Assembly (NCBI RefSeq): GCF_014851905.1 | Contig: NZ_JACVAQ010000002.1 | Span: 496,001 to 560,000, forward strand | Direction of reading: 5' to 3' | Source of the DNA: Pseudomonas sp. PDM14 | GTDB lineage: Bacteria > Pseudomonadota > Gammaproteobacteria > Pseudomonadales > Pseudomonadaceae | Length of the DNA: 64,000 nt | Shown here: positions 11,747-19,693 of the stretch, piece after piece | Numbering within the stretch: position 1 is the first letter of the stretch | How the letters are laid out: each line of letters starts with the position of its first letter | The notes under the pieces: generated by a model | What the model was told of the DNA's origin: nothing | The model's database searches: none | What the model saw: the letters and a program-made list of their open reading frames with translations, nothing else | Position numbers and translations under genes: made by a program

Positions 11747-12088
11747 ATGTACAAGCAAACCCTGGCAGCACTGTGCGTACTGACGTCGGTCGTGGGTTGT
11801 TCGACCACCCCGGAAAATCCGGTGGACCACGTCACCTTCCGCCATGAACCCTTGGTCAAGCAGATCGAAGACGGCATGACCAAGCAACAGGTCCTGACCA
11901 TCGGCGGCCCGCCCTCCACCGAAATCGACCGCACCGATGGCGCCGGCACCTGCAACAACTACGTGCTCAACCGCGATGGCCACGAGCAGGTCTACTTCGT
12001 CAGCTTCGACGGCAATGGCCGCGTCGACGACAAGGGCTTCCTGACCTGCGAGCAGCACGCGACCAATAACAAGGAAACGCGTATCTGA
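11747..12088 (+). CDS. osmE: Osmotically inducible lipoprotein OsmE
   Basis: A 113-residue outer-membrane-type lipoprotein of the SmpA/OmlA/OsmE family. The signal peptide ends in the lipobox SVVGC, with the lipidated Cys at about residue 18. The BamE-like fold follows, with the family signature GMTKQQVLTIGGPPSTE and a later GTCNNYVLNRDG; a conserved Cys pair (about 69 and 101) could form a disulphide. Length and motifs match E. coli OsmE. The start ATG has GGAGCGAAACC upstream. It is a single gene closed by a strong bidirectional hairpin. In E. coli osmE is induced by osmotic stress and stationary phase; regulation here is not visible from the sequence. Confidence 0.9.
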   Translation: MYKQTLAALCVLTSVVGCSTTPENPVDHVTFRHEPLVKQIEDGMTKQQVLTIGGPPSTEIDRTDGAGTCNNYVLNRDGHEQVYFVSFDGNGRVDDKGFLTCEQHATNNKETRI

Positions 12089-12104
12089 CGTTTCGCGCAG
12101 ACAC

Positions 12105-12135
12105 AAAAAACCGCTGCCTGGGCAGCGGTTTTTTT
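12105..12135. terminator. Bidirectional terminator after osmE
   Basis: Stem AAAAAACCGCTGCC/GGCAGCGGTTTTTTT with a TG loop. It has a 7-T tract for osmE and a 6-A tract that becomes T for the minus-strand small membrane peptide gene. Confidence 0.93.
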
Positions 12136-12147
12136 ATGCGTTGGCGT

Positions 12148-12234
12148 CTAGAAAATCAGCTGGAACAGGCCGATCACCACGATCAGGCCGATGATGAAGA
12201 TGATGCCTATCGTACCGCCGAGAAATTTCAGCAT
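12148..12234 (-). CDS. 28-residue single-pass membrane peptide
   Basis: A short gene encoding 28 residues: a basic N-terminus (MLKFLGG) followed by one continuous hydrophobic helix rich in Ile, Val and Gly, ending in FQLIF. The case for translation is an excellent ribosome site (AAGGAG, 8 bp before the ATG), the tight fit between the upstream DUF1883 gene and the terminator at 12105-12135, and the pure membrane-helix composition. The size and make-up resemble small inner-membrane proteins or YshB/Fst-like peptides. No antisense RNA or antitoxin is evident, so a toxin role is not supported. The function is unknown. Confidence 0.65.
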   Translation of the reverse strand: MLKFLGGTIGIIFIIGLIVVIGLFQLIF

Positions 12235-12314
12235 TCTGGTGCTCCTTGTCGTTATCAGGGCATTCAGAATTGGGACAGCGTGGCGACAAGCTCGGTTCGA
12301 GCTAAATCGGCGGC

Positions 12315-12617
12315 TCAGCTGAACGTGGAGCTGGAACGACGGACGATCTTGATCGAGTGCTTGAGGGTCGGCTTGCGCGTGACGCTCACCGCACGACGCG
12401 TCACCGTGTCGATGGTGATGTTCCAGAAACCGGTGCTGGGCACGGTGATCTTCGCCGGGAACTTGTCGAACGCGCCGCCATGGTAGGTATGCCGGCCGCC
12501 ATTCTTGAAGCTGCGGAAGTTGGCATCGTTCATCAGGCGGATATTGCACATCTGCGAGCATTCGATGATGACGATGTCGTCCTCGTTGAGGTGCTCGCGC
12601 TGGTGTATGTATTTCAT
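12315..12617 (-). CDS. DUF1883 family protein
   Basis: A 100-residue protein beginning MKYIHQREHLNEDDIVII and containing NIRLMNDANFRSFKNGG and PSTGFWNITIDT, which match the small DUF1883 family (about 90-100 residues, beta-rich, with a jelly-roll-like pattern). No signal peptide or membrane segment is seen. ATG at 12617 is preferred over the longer frame from 12659 because it starts at the family's conserved N-terminus. It is 80 bp upstream of the 28-residue peptide gene in the same direction, so the two may be co-transcribed. The biological role of DUF1883 is not established; in some proteins the domain is joined to TIR domains. Confidence 0.75.
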   Translation of the reverse strand: MKYIHQREHLNEDDIVIIECSQMCNIRLMNDANFRSFKNGGRHTYHGGAFDKFPAKITVPSTGFWNITIDTVTRRAVSVTRKPTLKHSIKIVRRSSSTFS

Positions 12618-12770
12618 CGGGGTTCCGTACAGCTTGCTGCGAAAGCGCGACGATAGCATGTGTCGGCCGCGCTAGCCTCCACGGCCTGCACCGCTGCGGC
12701 AATCGGGCGACCAAACGGCGGCAGCCTTGGGGTAGGCTTGAGCCTGGTGTTCGGCACAGGAAGCTCGGCC

Positions 12771-13196
12771 ATGAAACCCCGTATCAGCGTGCTCACTCTG
12801 GCCGTCGACGACCTCGACCGCGCCCTGCGCTTCTACCGTGACGGCCTCGGCCTGCACAGCGACGGTATCGTCGGCAGCCAATTCGAACACGGCGCGGTGG
12901 TCTTCTTCGACCTGCAGCACGGCCTGAAACTGGCCCTCTGGCCGCGCACGAGCCTTGTCCACGACAGCGGTCTGGCGCCGCATGCCCCCAGCCCCGTCGA
13001 GTTCAGCCTCGGCCACAACGTCGCCAGCCGCGCGCAGGTCGATGCCGTCCTGGCCCAGGCCCACGCCGCCGGTGCACGACTGGTCAAGGCCGCCCACGAG
13101 ACCTTCTGGGGTGGCTACGCCGGCTACTTCCAGGACCCGGACGGCCACCTCTGGGAAGTGGTCTTCAACCCGCAGCTGCTCCCCGATGACACGTGA
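12771..13196 (+). CDS. VOC (glyoxalase/dioxygenase-like) protein
   Basis: A 141-residue protein with the two beta-alpha-beta-beta-beta modules of the vicinal oxygen chelate fold: LTLAVDDLDRALRFYRDGLG at the start and YFQDPDGHLWEVVFNP at the end. The likely metal residues include the final Glu of LWEV. The substrate is unknown; single VOC proteins of this size cover glyoxalase-like, resistance and isomerase roles. ATG at 12771 follows CAGGAAGCTC. It is the first gene of an apparent three-gene run, with a 15-bp gap to the next. Confidence 0.85.
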   Translation: MKPRISVLTLAVDDLDRALRFYRDGLGLHSDGIVGSQFEHGAVVFFDLQHGLKLALWPRTSLVHDSGLAPHAPSPVEFSLGHNVASRAQVDAVLAQAHAAGARLVKAAHETFWGGYAGYFQDPDGHLWEVVFNPQLLPDDT

Positions 13197-13211
13197 CCGA
13201 CAGGTGTGGAA

Positions 13212-13553
13212 ATGGACGTCAAAGCCGTACTGATCAAGCTCAAACCCGACTCGCAGGTCCATCTCGCCACCTGGCTGAGCGAAATCACCCGCCTCAAGGA
13301 CGAAGCCATCACCTCGATCCGCAACGAAGGCATCAGTGTCGAATCCTGGTTCGAAGTGCAGATCGCCGGCGAGCAGTACCTGCTGGCCTACATCCGTGCA
13401 GGTGACGCCGCCAGGGCCGCGGAAGTGGCGGCCAGCTCTACCCTGGAAGTCGATCGCATGCACCAGCAGTTCAAGCGCGACACCTGGGAACGCAGCGGAA
13501 TGATCGACTGCAAACTGCTGATCGACCTGCACAGCGAGGCCGAGTCGGCATGA
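13212..13553 (+). CDS. DUF6176-like small protein
   Basis: A 113-residue soluble protein of the pattern seen in DUF6176: KLKPDSQVHLATWLSEI, a central EGISVESWFE and QYLLAYIRAGD, suggesting a ferredoxin-like alpha/beta fold. No catalytic motif is visible. ATG at 13212 is chosen over the GTG six bases earlier because of better spacing. It overlaps the following gene by ATGA, so translation is coupled. The function is unknown. Confidence 0.65.
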   Translation: MDVKAVLIKLKPDSQVHLATWLSEITRLKDEAITSIRNEGISVESWFEVQIAGEQYLLAYIRAGDAARAAEVAASSTLEVDRMHQQFKRDTWERSGMIDCKLLIDLHSEAESA

Positions 13554-14080
13554 ATGCCACCATCGTCAGCGTTGCCGTGCCGCCCCACAGCGCCCTCGCC
13601 CTCTGGCTGAACGGCGCGGACTTTCACGATTGCCACGCCCTGAGCATCGCCGCCAACTTGAGCAGCGCGTTGCAGCTGTACCTGACGGTGGTGCGGCAAA
13701 CGCCGGGCTGGGTCGATGTCCTGATGCGCCTGCGCAATCGCGTGGTGGCGCTGTTCGGCCTGAAGAATCTTGGCGGGCTGGCGGACGTGCCCGCGACCCG
13801 GCAGGCCGCCGACTACCGCGTTGGCGACCGCGTGGGGATTTTTTCCCTGCTGCACCTGAGCGACGACGAGGTGATTCTCGGCGACGCCGACCGGCATCTG
13901 GAGGTGCGGGTGTCGGTGTGCAAGGTGCCGCACGCAGAGGGCATATTGCTCGCGGTATCGACCGTGGTGCACATCCACAACCGCCTCGGCCGGGTGTACA
14001 TGGCCCTGGTCGGCCCGGTCCACCGGCGGATCGTCCCGGCGATGCTGCGCCGGGCCGCCCGTGTGCTCGATACGCGCTAG
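13550..14080 (+). CDS. DUF2867 family protein
   Basis: A 176-residue protein with GWVDVLMRLRNRVVALFGLK, YRVGDRVGIFSLLHLSDDEVILGDADRHLEVRVSV and HIHNRLGRVYMALVGPVHRRIVPAMLRRA, the recognisable core of DUF2867. That domain also occurs as the C-terminal part of some NAD-binding sugar epimerase-like proteins. Here it stands alone with no Rossmann domain. ATGA overlap with the preceding gene indicates an operon. The last four bases overlap the stop of the convergent hemerythrin gene. The role is unknown. Confidence 0.75.
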   Translation: MNATIVSVAVPPHSALALWLNGADFHDCHALSIAANLSSALQLYLTVVRQTPGWVDVLMRLRNRVVALFGLKNLGGLADVPATRQAADYRVGDRVGIFSLLHLSDDEVILGDADRHLEVRVSVCKVPHAEGILLAVSTVVHIHNRLGRVYMALVGPVHRRIVPAMLRRAARVLDTR

Positions 14081-14520
14081 GCCTCGGCCAGGCCGCGTTC
14101 GTAGTCGCTGAAGTAGCCCTTGGCCAGCTCGACCTTCTGTTTCTCGCTGAGCAGCTTGCCGGCCATCTGGAAGAACTTCTGCTCCTCTTCCTTGAGGTGA
14201 TGGAAGACCTTTTCCTCGAGCTTCTTGGCCATCGCCAGCCATGCCGGGCTGGAGCGCTCGAGTTCGTCGAGCTGTTCGATCATCTCGTCCATCTCGTGGT
14301 GCTCGGCGATGGCATGGCGCGACAGGTCGACGCCGTTGTCGTACTCCAGCAGCGGGCTGTAGAAGTGCCGCTCCTCGGCCCGTTCGTGGGCCTGCAGCTC
14401 GGCTTTGAGCTGTTTGTAGGCCGCGTCGCGCTCCGGGGTGTCGCCGCTGGTGGCGATCACCGCCCGGGCATAGCCGCGCTGCTTCTCGTGGCTTTCGCGC
14501 AAGGCTTCGAAAATATTCAT
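14077..14520 (-). CDS. Hemerythrin HHE-domain protein
   Basis: A 147-residue all-helical protein with His and Glu residues spaced as in hemerythrin-like di-iron proteins: H12 in LRESHEKQRG, HERAEERHFY (about 67-76), HAIAEHHEMDEMIEQL (about 90-105) and FHHLKEEEQKFF (about 127-138). Such proteins bind oxygen or NO, or act in oxidative/nitrosative protection. The start has GGTGGATCTCCG-type spacing only on the complementary reading (GGAGATCCACCG before ATG), which is good. It is monocistronic and convergent with the DUF2867 gene. Confidence 0.88.
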   Translation of the reverse strand: MNIFEALRESHEKQRGYARAVIATSGDTPERDAAYKQLKAELQAHERAEERHFYSPLLEYDNGVDLSRHAIAEHHEMDEMIEQLDELERSSPAWLAMAKKLEEKVFHHLKEEEQKFFQMAGKLLSEKQKVELAKGYFSDYERGLAEA

Positions 14521-14699
14521 CGGTGGATCTCCGTATCAGGCCATTCATGCATACCGGCGAGCCGGCAGGCGGGTGTCCGACCGGCAACTGCCAGGGCCCC
14601 ACACAGAGCAGACCCTGGCCGGACAGACACGGTTCAACCCCTTTCGCGCCGCCGGCCGGCGTGGTTTCGTGCCTGCCCCGGTGGTAGGATTCGCGCCCC
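14521..14699. other. Divergent intergenic region
   Basis: About 180 bp between the hemerythrin gene (-) and the RlmN-like gene (+). It must carry promoters for both. No convincing operator or small gene was seen. Confidence 0.5.
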
Positions 14700-15740
14700 A
14701 TGCGCATCCCCGACATCCACCAACGCCTCGCCGATCTCGGCGCCCTGCCTGCCCATAGCGGTCGGGTGGTGCGTGCCTGGCTGCAGGGCAAGCCGCTGAA
14801 CACCGGCACCCGCCGCCAGCAGAGCGAGAACTTCCTGCCGCTGTCGGTGCGCGCCGGCCTGCCGCAGCTCAGCGATGACCTCGACAACCTGGTGCGCCTG
14901 CGCTCCGAACACCCGGCCAGCGACGGCTCGGCGCGCCTGCTGGTAGCGCTCAACGACGGCCAGATGGTCGAGAGCGTGCTGCTGCCGCGTGGTGGCCTGT
15001 GCGTGTCCAGCCAGGTAGGTTGTGCGGTGGGCTGTGTGTTCTGCATGACCGGCAAGAGCGGCCTGCTGCGCCAGCTCGGCAGCGCCGAGATCGCCGCCCA
15101 AGTGGCCCTGGCGCGGCGTTTTCGGCCGGTGAAGAAAGTGGTGTTCATGGGCATGGGCGAGCCGGCGCACAACCTCGACAACGTGCTCGAAGCCATCGAC
15201 CTGCTCGGCACCGACGGCGGCATTGGCCACAAGAACCTGGTGTTCTCCACCGTCGGCGACCCGCGCGTGTTCGAACGCCTGCCGCAGCAACGGATCAAGC
15301 CGGCCCTGGCCCTGTCGCTGCACACCACCAACGCCGAGCTGCGCCAGCACCTGCTGCCGCGCGCGCCGCGCATCGACCCCGAGGAACTGGTCGAGCTGGG
15401 CGAAGACTACGCCCGCCGCTTCGACTACCCGATCCAGTATCAGTGGACACTGCTCGCCGGCATCAACGACAGCCAGGAGGAACTCGACGGCATCCTGCGC
15501 CTGCTCAAGGGCAAGTACGCGGTGCTCAATCTGATCCCCTATAACAGCCTGGAAGACGACGAGTTCCAGCGCCCGCGGGGCGAGCGCATCGTGCAGATCG
15601 TGCGCTACCTGCACAGCCGCGGCGTTCTCACCAAAGTGCGCAATTCCGCCGGCCAGGACATCGACGGCGGCTGCGGCCAGCTGCGTGCCCGCGCGGTGGA
15701 CATCGTCAACACTACGCGCCTGCGGCGCCCGCCGAGCTGA
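14700..15740 (+). CDS. RlmN/Cfr-like radical SAM protein
   Basis: A 346-residue protein of the RlmN/Cfr radical-SAM methyltransferase family. The 4Fe-4S motif is C108-x3-C112-x2-C115 (VGCAVGCVFCM). Both cysteines used in the dual-cysteine mechanism appear to be present: C101 (GGLCVSSQ) and C325 in DIDGGCGQL. Further family motifs are FMGMGEPAHNLDNV and ALSLHT. It is clearly related to housekeeping RlmN, which methylates A2503 of 23S rRNA and A37 of some tRNAs. However, the N-terminal region is shorter and divergent, and the gene is not in the usual rlmN-pilF-ispG context. It is more likely a paralogue with its own RNA or protein target. No ribosome site stands out. Confidence 0.85.
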   Translation: MRIPDIHQRLADLGALPAHSGRVVRAWLQGKPLNTGTRRQQSENFLPLSVRAGLPQLSDDLDNLVRLRSEHPASDGSARLLVALNDGQMVESVLLPRGGLCVSSQVGCAVGCVFCMTGKSGLLRQLGSAEIAAQVALARRFRPVKKVVFMGMGEPAHNLDNVLEAIDLLGTDGGIGHKNLVFSTVGDPRVFERLPQQRIKPALALSLHTTNAELRQHLLPRAPRIDPEELVELGEDYARRFDYPIQYQWTLLAGINDSQEELDGILRLLKGKYAVLNLIPYNSLEDDEFQRPRGERIVQIVRYLHSRGVLTKVRNSAGQDIDGGCGQLRARAVDIVNTTRLRRPPS

Positions 15741-15799
15741 CGCTTGCCCACGGAGGGGCGGCGGGCCATGCTCGCGCCTTCGTGCCACAGAGCCCCGCC

Positions 15800-16726
15800 A
15801 TGTTCACGCTGCTTCGCCGCATTCTCTGGTTATCGCTACCACCCTGCCTGTTCGGCTTGCTTCTACCCTGGCTGCTGCGCTCGTTCGCCCATCATCAGGG
15901 CGCGCTGATCTGGCTGCTCGAGCTGGCGGTGCACTGGCAATGGCTGTTTCTCGCCGGCCTGCTGGGCGGTAGCGCACTCGCCCTGCTGGTGCAGCGGCGC
16001 TGGCTACCGGTCCTGCTAGCCGCGCCGTTGCCATGGCTCAGCGCTGCACCGAGCCTGCCCGAAAGTGAAGGTGCACCACAGCTACGCCTGGCCAGTGCCA
16101 ACCTCAACCTCGACAACCGTGACGCCGGTGCCCTGCGCGACTGGTTAGCGCTGGTGCAGCCGGACGTGGTGGTACTGCAGGAGCTGTCGCCCGCGTTCGC
16201 CCAGAGCCTGCAGCCGCTACCCGGCTATCTCTATCGCAGCCTGAGCCCGCAGCCATCACCGTTTGGTATCGGCGTACTGTCGACTATGCCGTTGCTCGAT
16301 CCACGGGTGATCACGGACGACGAAGGCGTTCAGCGCATCGAGACCGGCCTGCTCATCCCCGGTTGCCGTGTCGAGTTGACTGTTTTGCATCCGATGCCGC
16401 CCATCTCGCCGCGGCAACGGGCGCGCCGTGATCGCACTCTGAGTGAGCTGGCGCAGCACAAGCAGAAGCCCAGCCTGCTGGCCGGCGACCTCAATACCAG
16501 CCCGTGGGCGCCGGCTTTCGTCGCGTTGCAGATGCAGGGCTGGCGGCGTGCTAGTGGACTGATGCCGACCTGGGGCGGTCCGCTGGGTATTCCCATCGAC
16601 CACGTTGTGGCGTCCGCGCACTGGCAGGTAGTCAGACAGTCGCGCGGCCCGAGTCTGGGCTCGGACCACCTGCCGGTGTTGGTCGATCTCAGGCTGCAGC
16701 AAGACTGCCCCGCAGCGCAGCCCTAG
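15800..16726 (+). CDS. Membrane-anchored endonuclease/exonuclease/phosphatase protein
   Basis: About 308 residues. The first 90 contain three hydrophobic segments (for example LWLSLPPCLFGLLLPWLL and WLFLAGLLGGSALALLV) that should anchor the protein in the inner membrane. From residue about 95 an EEP-fold domain follows: LASANLNLDN, PDVVVLQELSP (metal-binding Glu), LAGDLNTSPW (Asp/Asn) and GSDHLPVLVDL (catalytic Asp-His). The fold covers phosphodiesterases and nucleases; the periplasm-facing topology and substrate are unknown. The start at 15800 (ATG) is preferred to GTG 15782, though neither has a strong ribosome site. The architecture matches the YafD-like group. Confidence 0.82.
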   Translation: MFTLLRRILWLSLPPCLFGLLLPWLLRSFAHHQGALIWLLELAVHWQWLFLAGLLGGSALALLVQRRWLPVLLAAPLPWLSAAPSLPESEGAPQLRLASANLNLDNRDAGALRDWLALVQPDVVVLQELSPAFAQSLQPLPGYLYRSLSPQPSPFGIGVLSTMPLLDPRVITDDEGVQRIETGLLIPGCRVELTVLHPMPPISPRQRARRDRTLSELAQHKQKPSLLAGDLNTSPWAPAFVALQMQGWRRASGLMPTWGGPLGIPIDHVVASAHWQVVRQSRGPSLGSDHLPVLVDLRLQQDCPAAQP

Positions 16727-16789
16727 CTGTTCCACTCGCGGGGTCAACTCGGCTAGGCTCAGCGTTCGCGCTTACTCACCGGAGCTGCC

Positions 16790-17710
16790 ATGCGCCCGCT
16801 ATCGCACATTACTCATCTCCTGCTTGGGCTCGTGCTCTGCACGTCCAGCTACGCCGGCCCGTTGCGTGACCTGCTGCAGGAGCGCCGCGAAGAGCGTCTG
16901 GAAAACCGCAACCAGGCCGCGCTACCCGCGGGCGGCCGGGTGTTGCGCGATCAGGCCTACGGCAGCGACCCGCGTCAGCGCTTCGATGTCTATCTGCCGG
17001 CGCAGGCCAAGGCTGCGCCGATCATCTTCATGGTCCATGGTGGTGGCTGGTACACCGGCGACAAGGCGATGTCCGCGGTGGTGGACAACAAGGCCGCACA
17101 CTGGCTGAAGCGGGGTTACGTGCTGGTCTCCAGCAATTACCGGCTGATCCCCGAGGCGGGCCCGCTGCTGCAGGTCGAGGATATCGCCCTGGCCTTCGCC
17201 ACGGTGCAGCGCCAGGCACCGAGCTGGGGCGGCGACCCTGGCCGGATCGTGCTCATGGGCCATTCCGCCGGCGCTCACCTGGTCAGCCTGCTCGCCAGCG
17301 ACCCGCGCCTGGCTGCAAAGGCCAAGCCGCTGTGGCTGGGTACGGTGGCACTGGACAGCGCCGCGTTCGATGTCAGCGCGATCATGCGCGAGCGCCATTA
17401 CCCGCTGTACGACAAGGCCTTCGGCACGGACCAGGCGCTGTGGCGCGCGGCATCGCCAATCACCGCGCTGACGGCCTCAGCCAGACCCTTCCTCGCCGTA
17501 TGCTCCACCCGCCGCACCGAAGCCTGCGCTCAGGCCGACGCCTTCGCCAAGCACGCTACTGACCTGGGCGTTTCGGTCACGATCCTGCGCAAGGACTATT
17601 CGCACAAACAGATCAACCAGCTACTCGGCGCAGACCCGACCTACACCGCCGAAGTCGATGCCTTTCTCAGTGGCCTAGACACCTTTCCAGCACCTGCTGC
17701 TGACCGCTAA
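16790..17710 (+). CDS. Exported alpha/beta hydrolase (esterase-like)
   Basis: 306 residues with a signal peptide (1 to about 22, LLLGLVLCTSSYA). The hormone-sensitive-lipase-type oxyanion motif HGGGWYTGDKA occurs at about 83, and the nucleophile elbow GHSAG at about 156. A late acidic residue and the His in KDYSHKQIN could complete the triad. It belongs to the alpha/beta hydrolase-3 (BD-FAE-like) carboxylesterases, probably periplasmic. The substrate is unknown. The start ATG has CGGAGCTGCC upstream. It is downstream of the EEP gene by 63 bp in the same direction, possibly co-transcribed. Confidence 0.87.
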   Translation: MRPLSHITHLLLGLVLCTSSYAGPLRDLLQERREERLENRNQAALPAGGRVLRDQAYGSDPRQRFDVYLPAQAKAAPIIFMVHGGGWYTGDKAMSAVVDNKAAHWLKRGYVLVSSNYRLIPEAGPLLQVEDIALAFATVQRQAPSWGGDPGRIVLMGHSAGAHLVSLLASDPRLAAKAKPLWLGTVALDSAAFDVSAIMRERHYPLYDKAFGTDQALWRAASPITALTASARPFLAVCSTRRTEACAQADAFAKHATDLGVSVTILRKDYSHKQINQLLGADPTYTAEVDAFLSGLDTFPAPAADR

Positions 17711-17759
17711 AGCAGTTCGATATTTTTCGGCACCTCAGTGAGTGACCAGCACTGGATAG

Positions 17760-17915
17760 CAAACCTGCGCACGCACCCTTCTCGATGCGGACCGGCGGAG
17801 TGAACATCAGCGCCACGTGATGCCGCAGTCGCAGCTGTTGCAGATCGCCGGGCGCCTGATCGACCTGACCCCGCTGCTGACCGGGCTCAACGTGCGCAGC
17901 CGCGACTTTCACTAG
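17760..17915 (+). pseudogene. Possible C-terminal gene remnant
   Basis: An open frame of 51 codons without its own convincing start that ends [20 protein letters not shown] and then VRSRDFH-stop. The amphipathic, coding-like composition and lack of a ribosome site suggest the tail of a deleted gene. I cannot name the parent family. The alternative is chance openness in GC-rich DNA. Confidence 0.3.
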
Positions 17916-17935
17916 CTATACGGCTGCCGGCTCGT

Positions 17936-19561
17936 TCAGAAGATGTAATCGGTGGTGATGAAGCCCGACTCGCGGTTGCGGATGATCTCGCTGATCAGTT
18001 CTTTGTTCTCCGGGTTGAAGCGGGTCGCCACCAGGGTGCGGATGGAGAACACGCGCAGGGCGTCCTGCACCGACAGGGTGCCTTCGGCGGAATTCTTGCG
18101 GCCGTTGAAGGGAAAACTGTCCGGGCCACGCTGGCACTGGGCATTGATGTTGATGCGACCGACCTGGTTGACGAAGGCATCGACCAGGCGGCCGACTTGC
18201 GCCGAGTCGTTACCGAAGATGCTCAGCTGCTGGCCGTAGTCGGAATGCAGCACGTAGTCGATCACCTCCTTCACCTCACGGTATGGCACCACGGGCACCA
18301 GCGGGCCGAACTGTTCTTCCTGGTAAAGGCGCATGGCCGGCGTCACCGGGCTCAGCAGCGCCGGGTAGAAGAAGCTCTGCCGGTGCGTGCCGCCGCCCGG
18401 GTTGACCACCCGTGCGCCCTTGGCCACGGCGTCGTCGAGCAGGTCGCTGAGGTACTCGACCTTGCCCGGTTCGGGCAGCGGGGTCAGCGCCACGTCGTCA
18501 TCCCAGGGCATGCCGGGTTTCAGCGCGGCGAGCTTGGCGGTGAATTTCTCGAGGAAGGCATCGAGCACCGTCTCGTGCACGAAGAGGATCTTTAGCGCCG
18601 TGCAGCGCTGGCCGTTGAACGACAGCGCGCCGGTGATGGCCTCGTTCACCGCGTTGTCGAGGTCGACCTGCGGCAGGACGATGCCCGGGTTCTTCGCATC
18701 CAGGCCCAGCGCGGCACGCAGGCGATGCGGGCGTGGGTGCAGCTTCTTCAGGTCACTGGCGCCCTTGTGCGTGCCGATGAAGGCGAACACGTCGATCTTG
18801 CCGCTGGCCATCAGCGCGCTGACGGTCTCGCGGCCGCGGCCGTAGATGACGTTGATCACCCCGGGCGGGAAGCTGTCGCGAAACGCCTCGAGCAGCGGGC
18901 GGATCAACAGGACGCCGAACTTGGCCGGCTTGAACACCACGGTGTTGCCCATGATCAGTGCCGGAATCAGCGTGGTGAAGGTCTCGTTCAGCGGGTAGTT
19001 GTACGGCCCCATGCACAGCGCCACGCCAAGCGGCACGCGGCGGATCTGCCCGAGGGTACCTTGCTCCAGCTCGAAGCGGCTGGAATGGCGATCCAGCTCC
19101 TTGAGCGATTCGATGGTGTCGACGATGTAGTCGCAGGTGCGGTCGAACTCCTTCTGCGAGTCCTTGAGGTTCTTGCCGATCTCCCACATCAGCAGGTGCA
19201 CCACCGCCTCGCGCTGTTCGCGCATGCGCGTGAGGAAGCCTTCGACATGCTGGATGCGCTCGGCCACGCGCAGGTTCGGCCACAGGCCCTGGCCGTGGTC
19301 GTAGGCCTGCACGGCGGCATCCAGGGCAGTCAGCGCAGCTTCGGCGTCGAGCAGCGGCGTGCTGCCCAGCAGCACCTGCTCATCGCCCTGTTCGGTGGCC
19401 AGGAAGATCGGGCTGCGCACGCTCACCAGCGGGCCGTCCCAGCGGCGCAACTCGCCATTGACCAGGTACTCGCGCTGCTCGATGGGCGCGCCCTGGCGGT
19501 AGCGTTCGGGAATGTCGGCGGCGCGGGGAAAGAGGCTGTTGAGTTGGCGTGCTGTGCTCAT
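17936..19561 (-). CDS. gapN: NADP-dependent glyceraldehyde-3-phosphate dehydrogenase (GapN type)
   Basis: A 541-residue aldehyde dehydrogenase superfamily enzyme. The catalytic Cys is C320 in SFNGQRCTALK. The oxyanion Asn is in MGPYNYPLNE, the nucleotide site in VVFKPAK, and FIGTHKGASDLKK gives the turn after it. The N-terminal extension and the GQRCTALKI signature match bacterial non-phosphorylating GAPDH, which makes 3-phosphoglycerate plus NADPH directly. The position normally holding the general-base Glu (LELGGK) reads LGLDAK. It lies behind eda on the same strand, 130 bp away, which fits use of the glyceraldehyde-3-phosphate made by Eda. The GapN assignment rests on motif and context; another ALDH substrate is possible. 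Confidence 0.78.
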   Translation of the reverse strand: MSTARQLNSLFPRAADIPERYRQGAPIEQREYLVNGELRRWDGPLVSVRSPIFLATEQGDEQVLLGSTPLLDAEAALTALDAAVQAYDHGQGLWPNLRVAERIQHVEGFLTRMREQREAVVHLLMWEIGKNLKDSQKEFDRTCDYIVDTIESLKELDRHSSRFELEQGTLGQIRRVPLGVALCMGPYNYPLNETFTTLIPALIMGNTVVFKPAKFGVLLIRPLLEAFRDSFPPGVINVIYGRGRETVSALMASGKIDVFAFIGTHKGASDLKKLHPRPHRLRAALGLDAKNPGIVLPQVDLDNAVNEAITGALSFNGQRCTALKILFVHETVLDAFLEKFTAKLAALKPGMPWDDDVALTPLPEPGKVEYLSDLLDDAVAKGARVVNPGGGTHRQSFFYPALLSPVTPAMRLYQEEQFGPLVPVVPYREVKEVIDYVLHSDYGQQLSIFGNDSAQVGRLVDAFVNQVGRININAQCQRGPDSFPFNGRKNSAEGTLSVQDALRVFSIRTLVATRFNPENKELISEIIRNRESGFITTDYIF

Positions 19562-19672
19562 GATTCTGCCTGGAGAAGGATTATCGAGCGCCTGGGATCG
19601 GCACCTGGAGTTACGCGGACTGCCGCGCGCGGATGCCGACAGTGACCTGCTCAGCCCGTGAGTTCATTGTAG

Positions 19673-19693
19673 GAGCCGATGCAGCGTCGGCTC
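19673..19693. terminator. Hairpin at the end of eda
   Basis: GAGCCGA/TCGGCTC stem around a 7-nt loop that overlaps the eda stop codon. With the adjacent TGTAGGAGCCG it resembles the short TGTAGGAGC-type repeats common between Pseudomonas genes. It may attenuate transcription between eda and gapN; there is no T-tract. Confidence 0.45.

Noticed and set aside
12148..12234. Type I toxin reading of the 28-residue peptide
   Set aside because: No antisense promoter or long structured leader overlaps it; hydrophobic peptides are not toxins by default.
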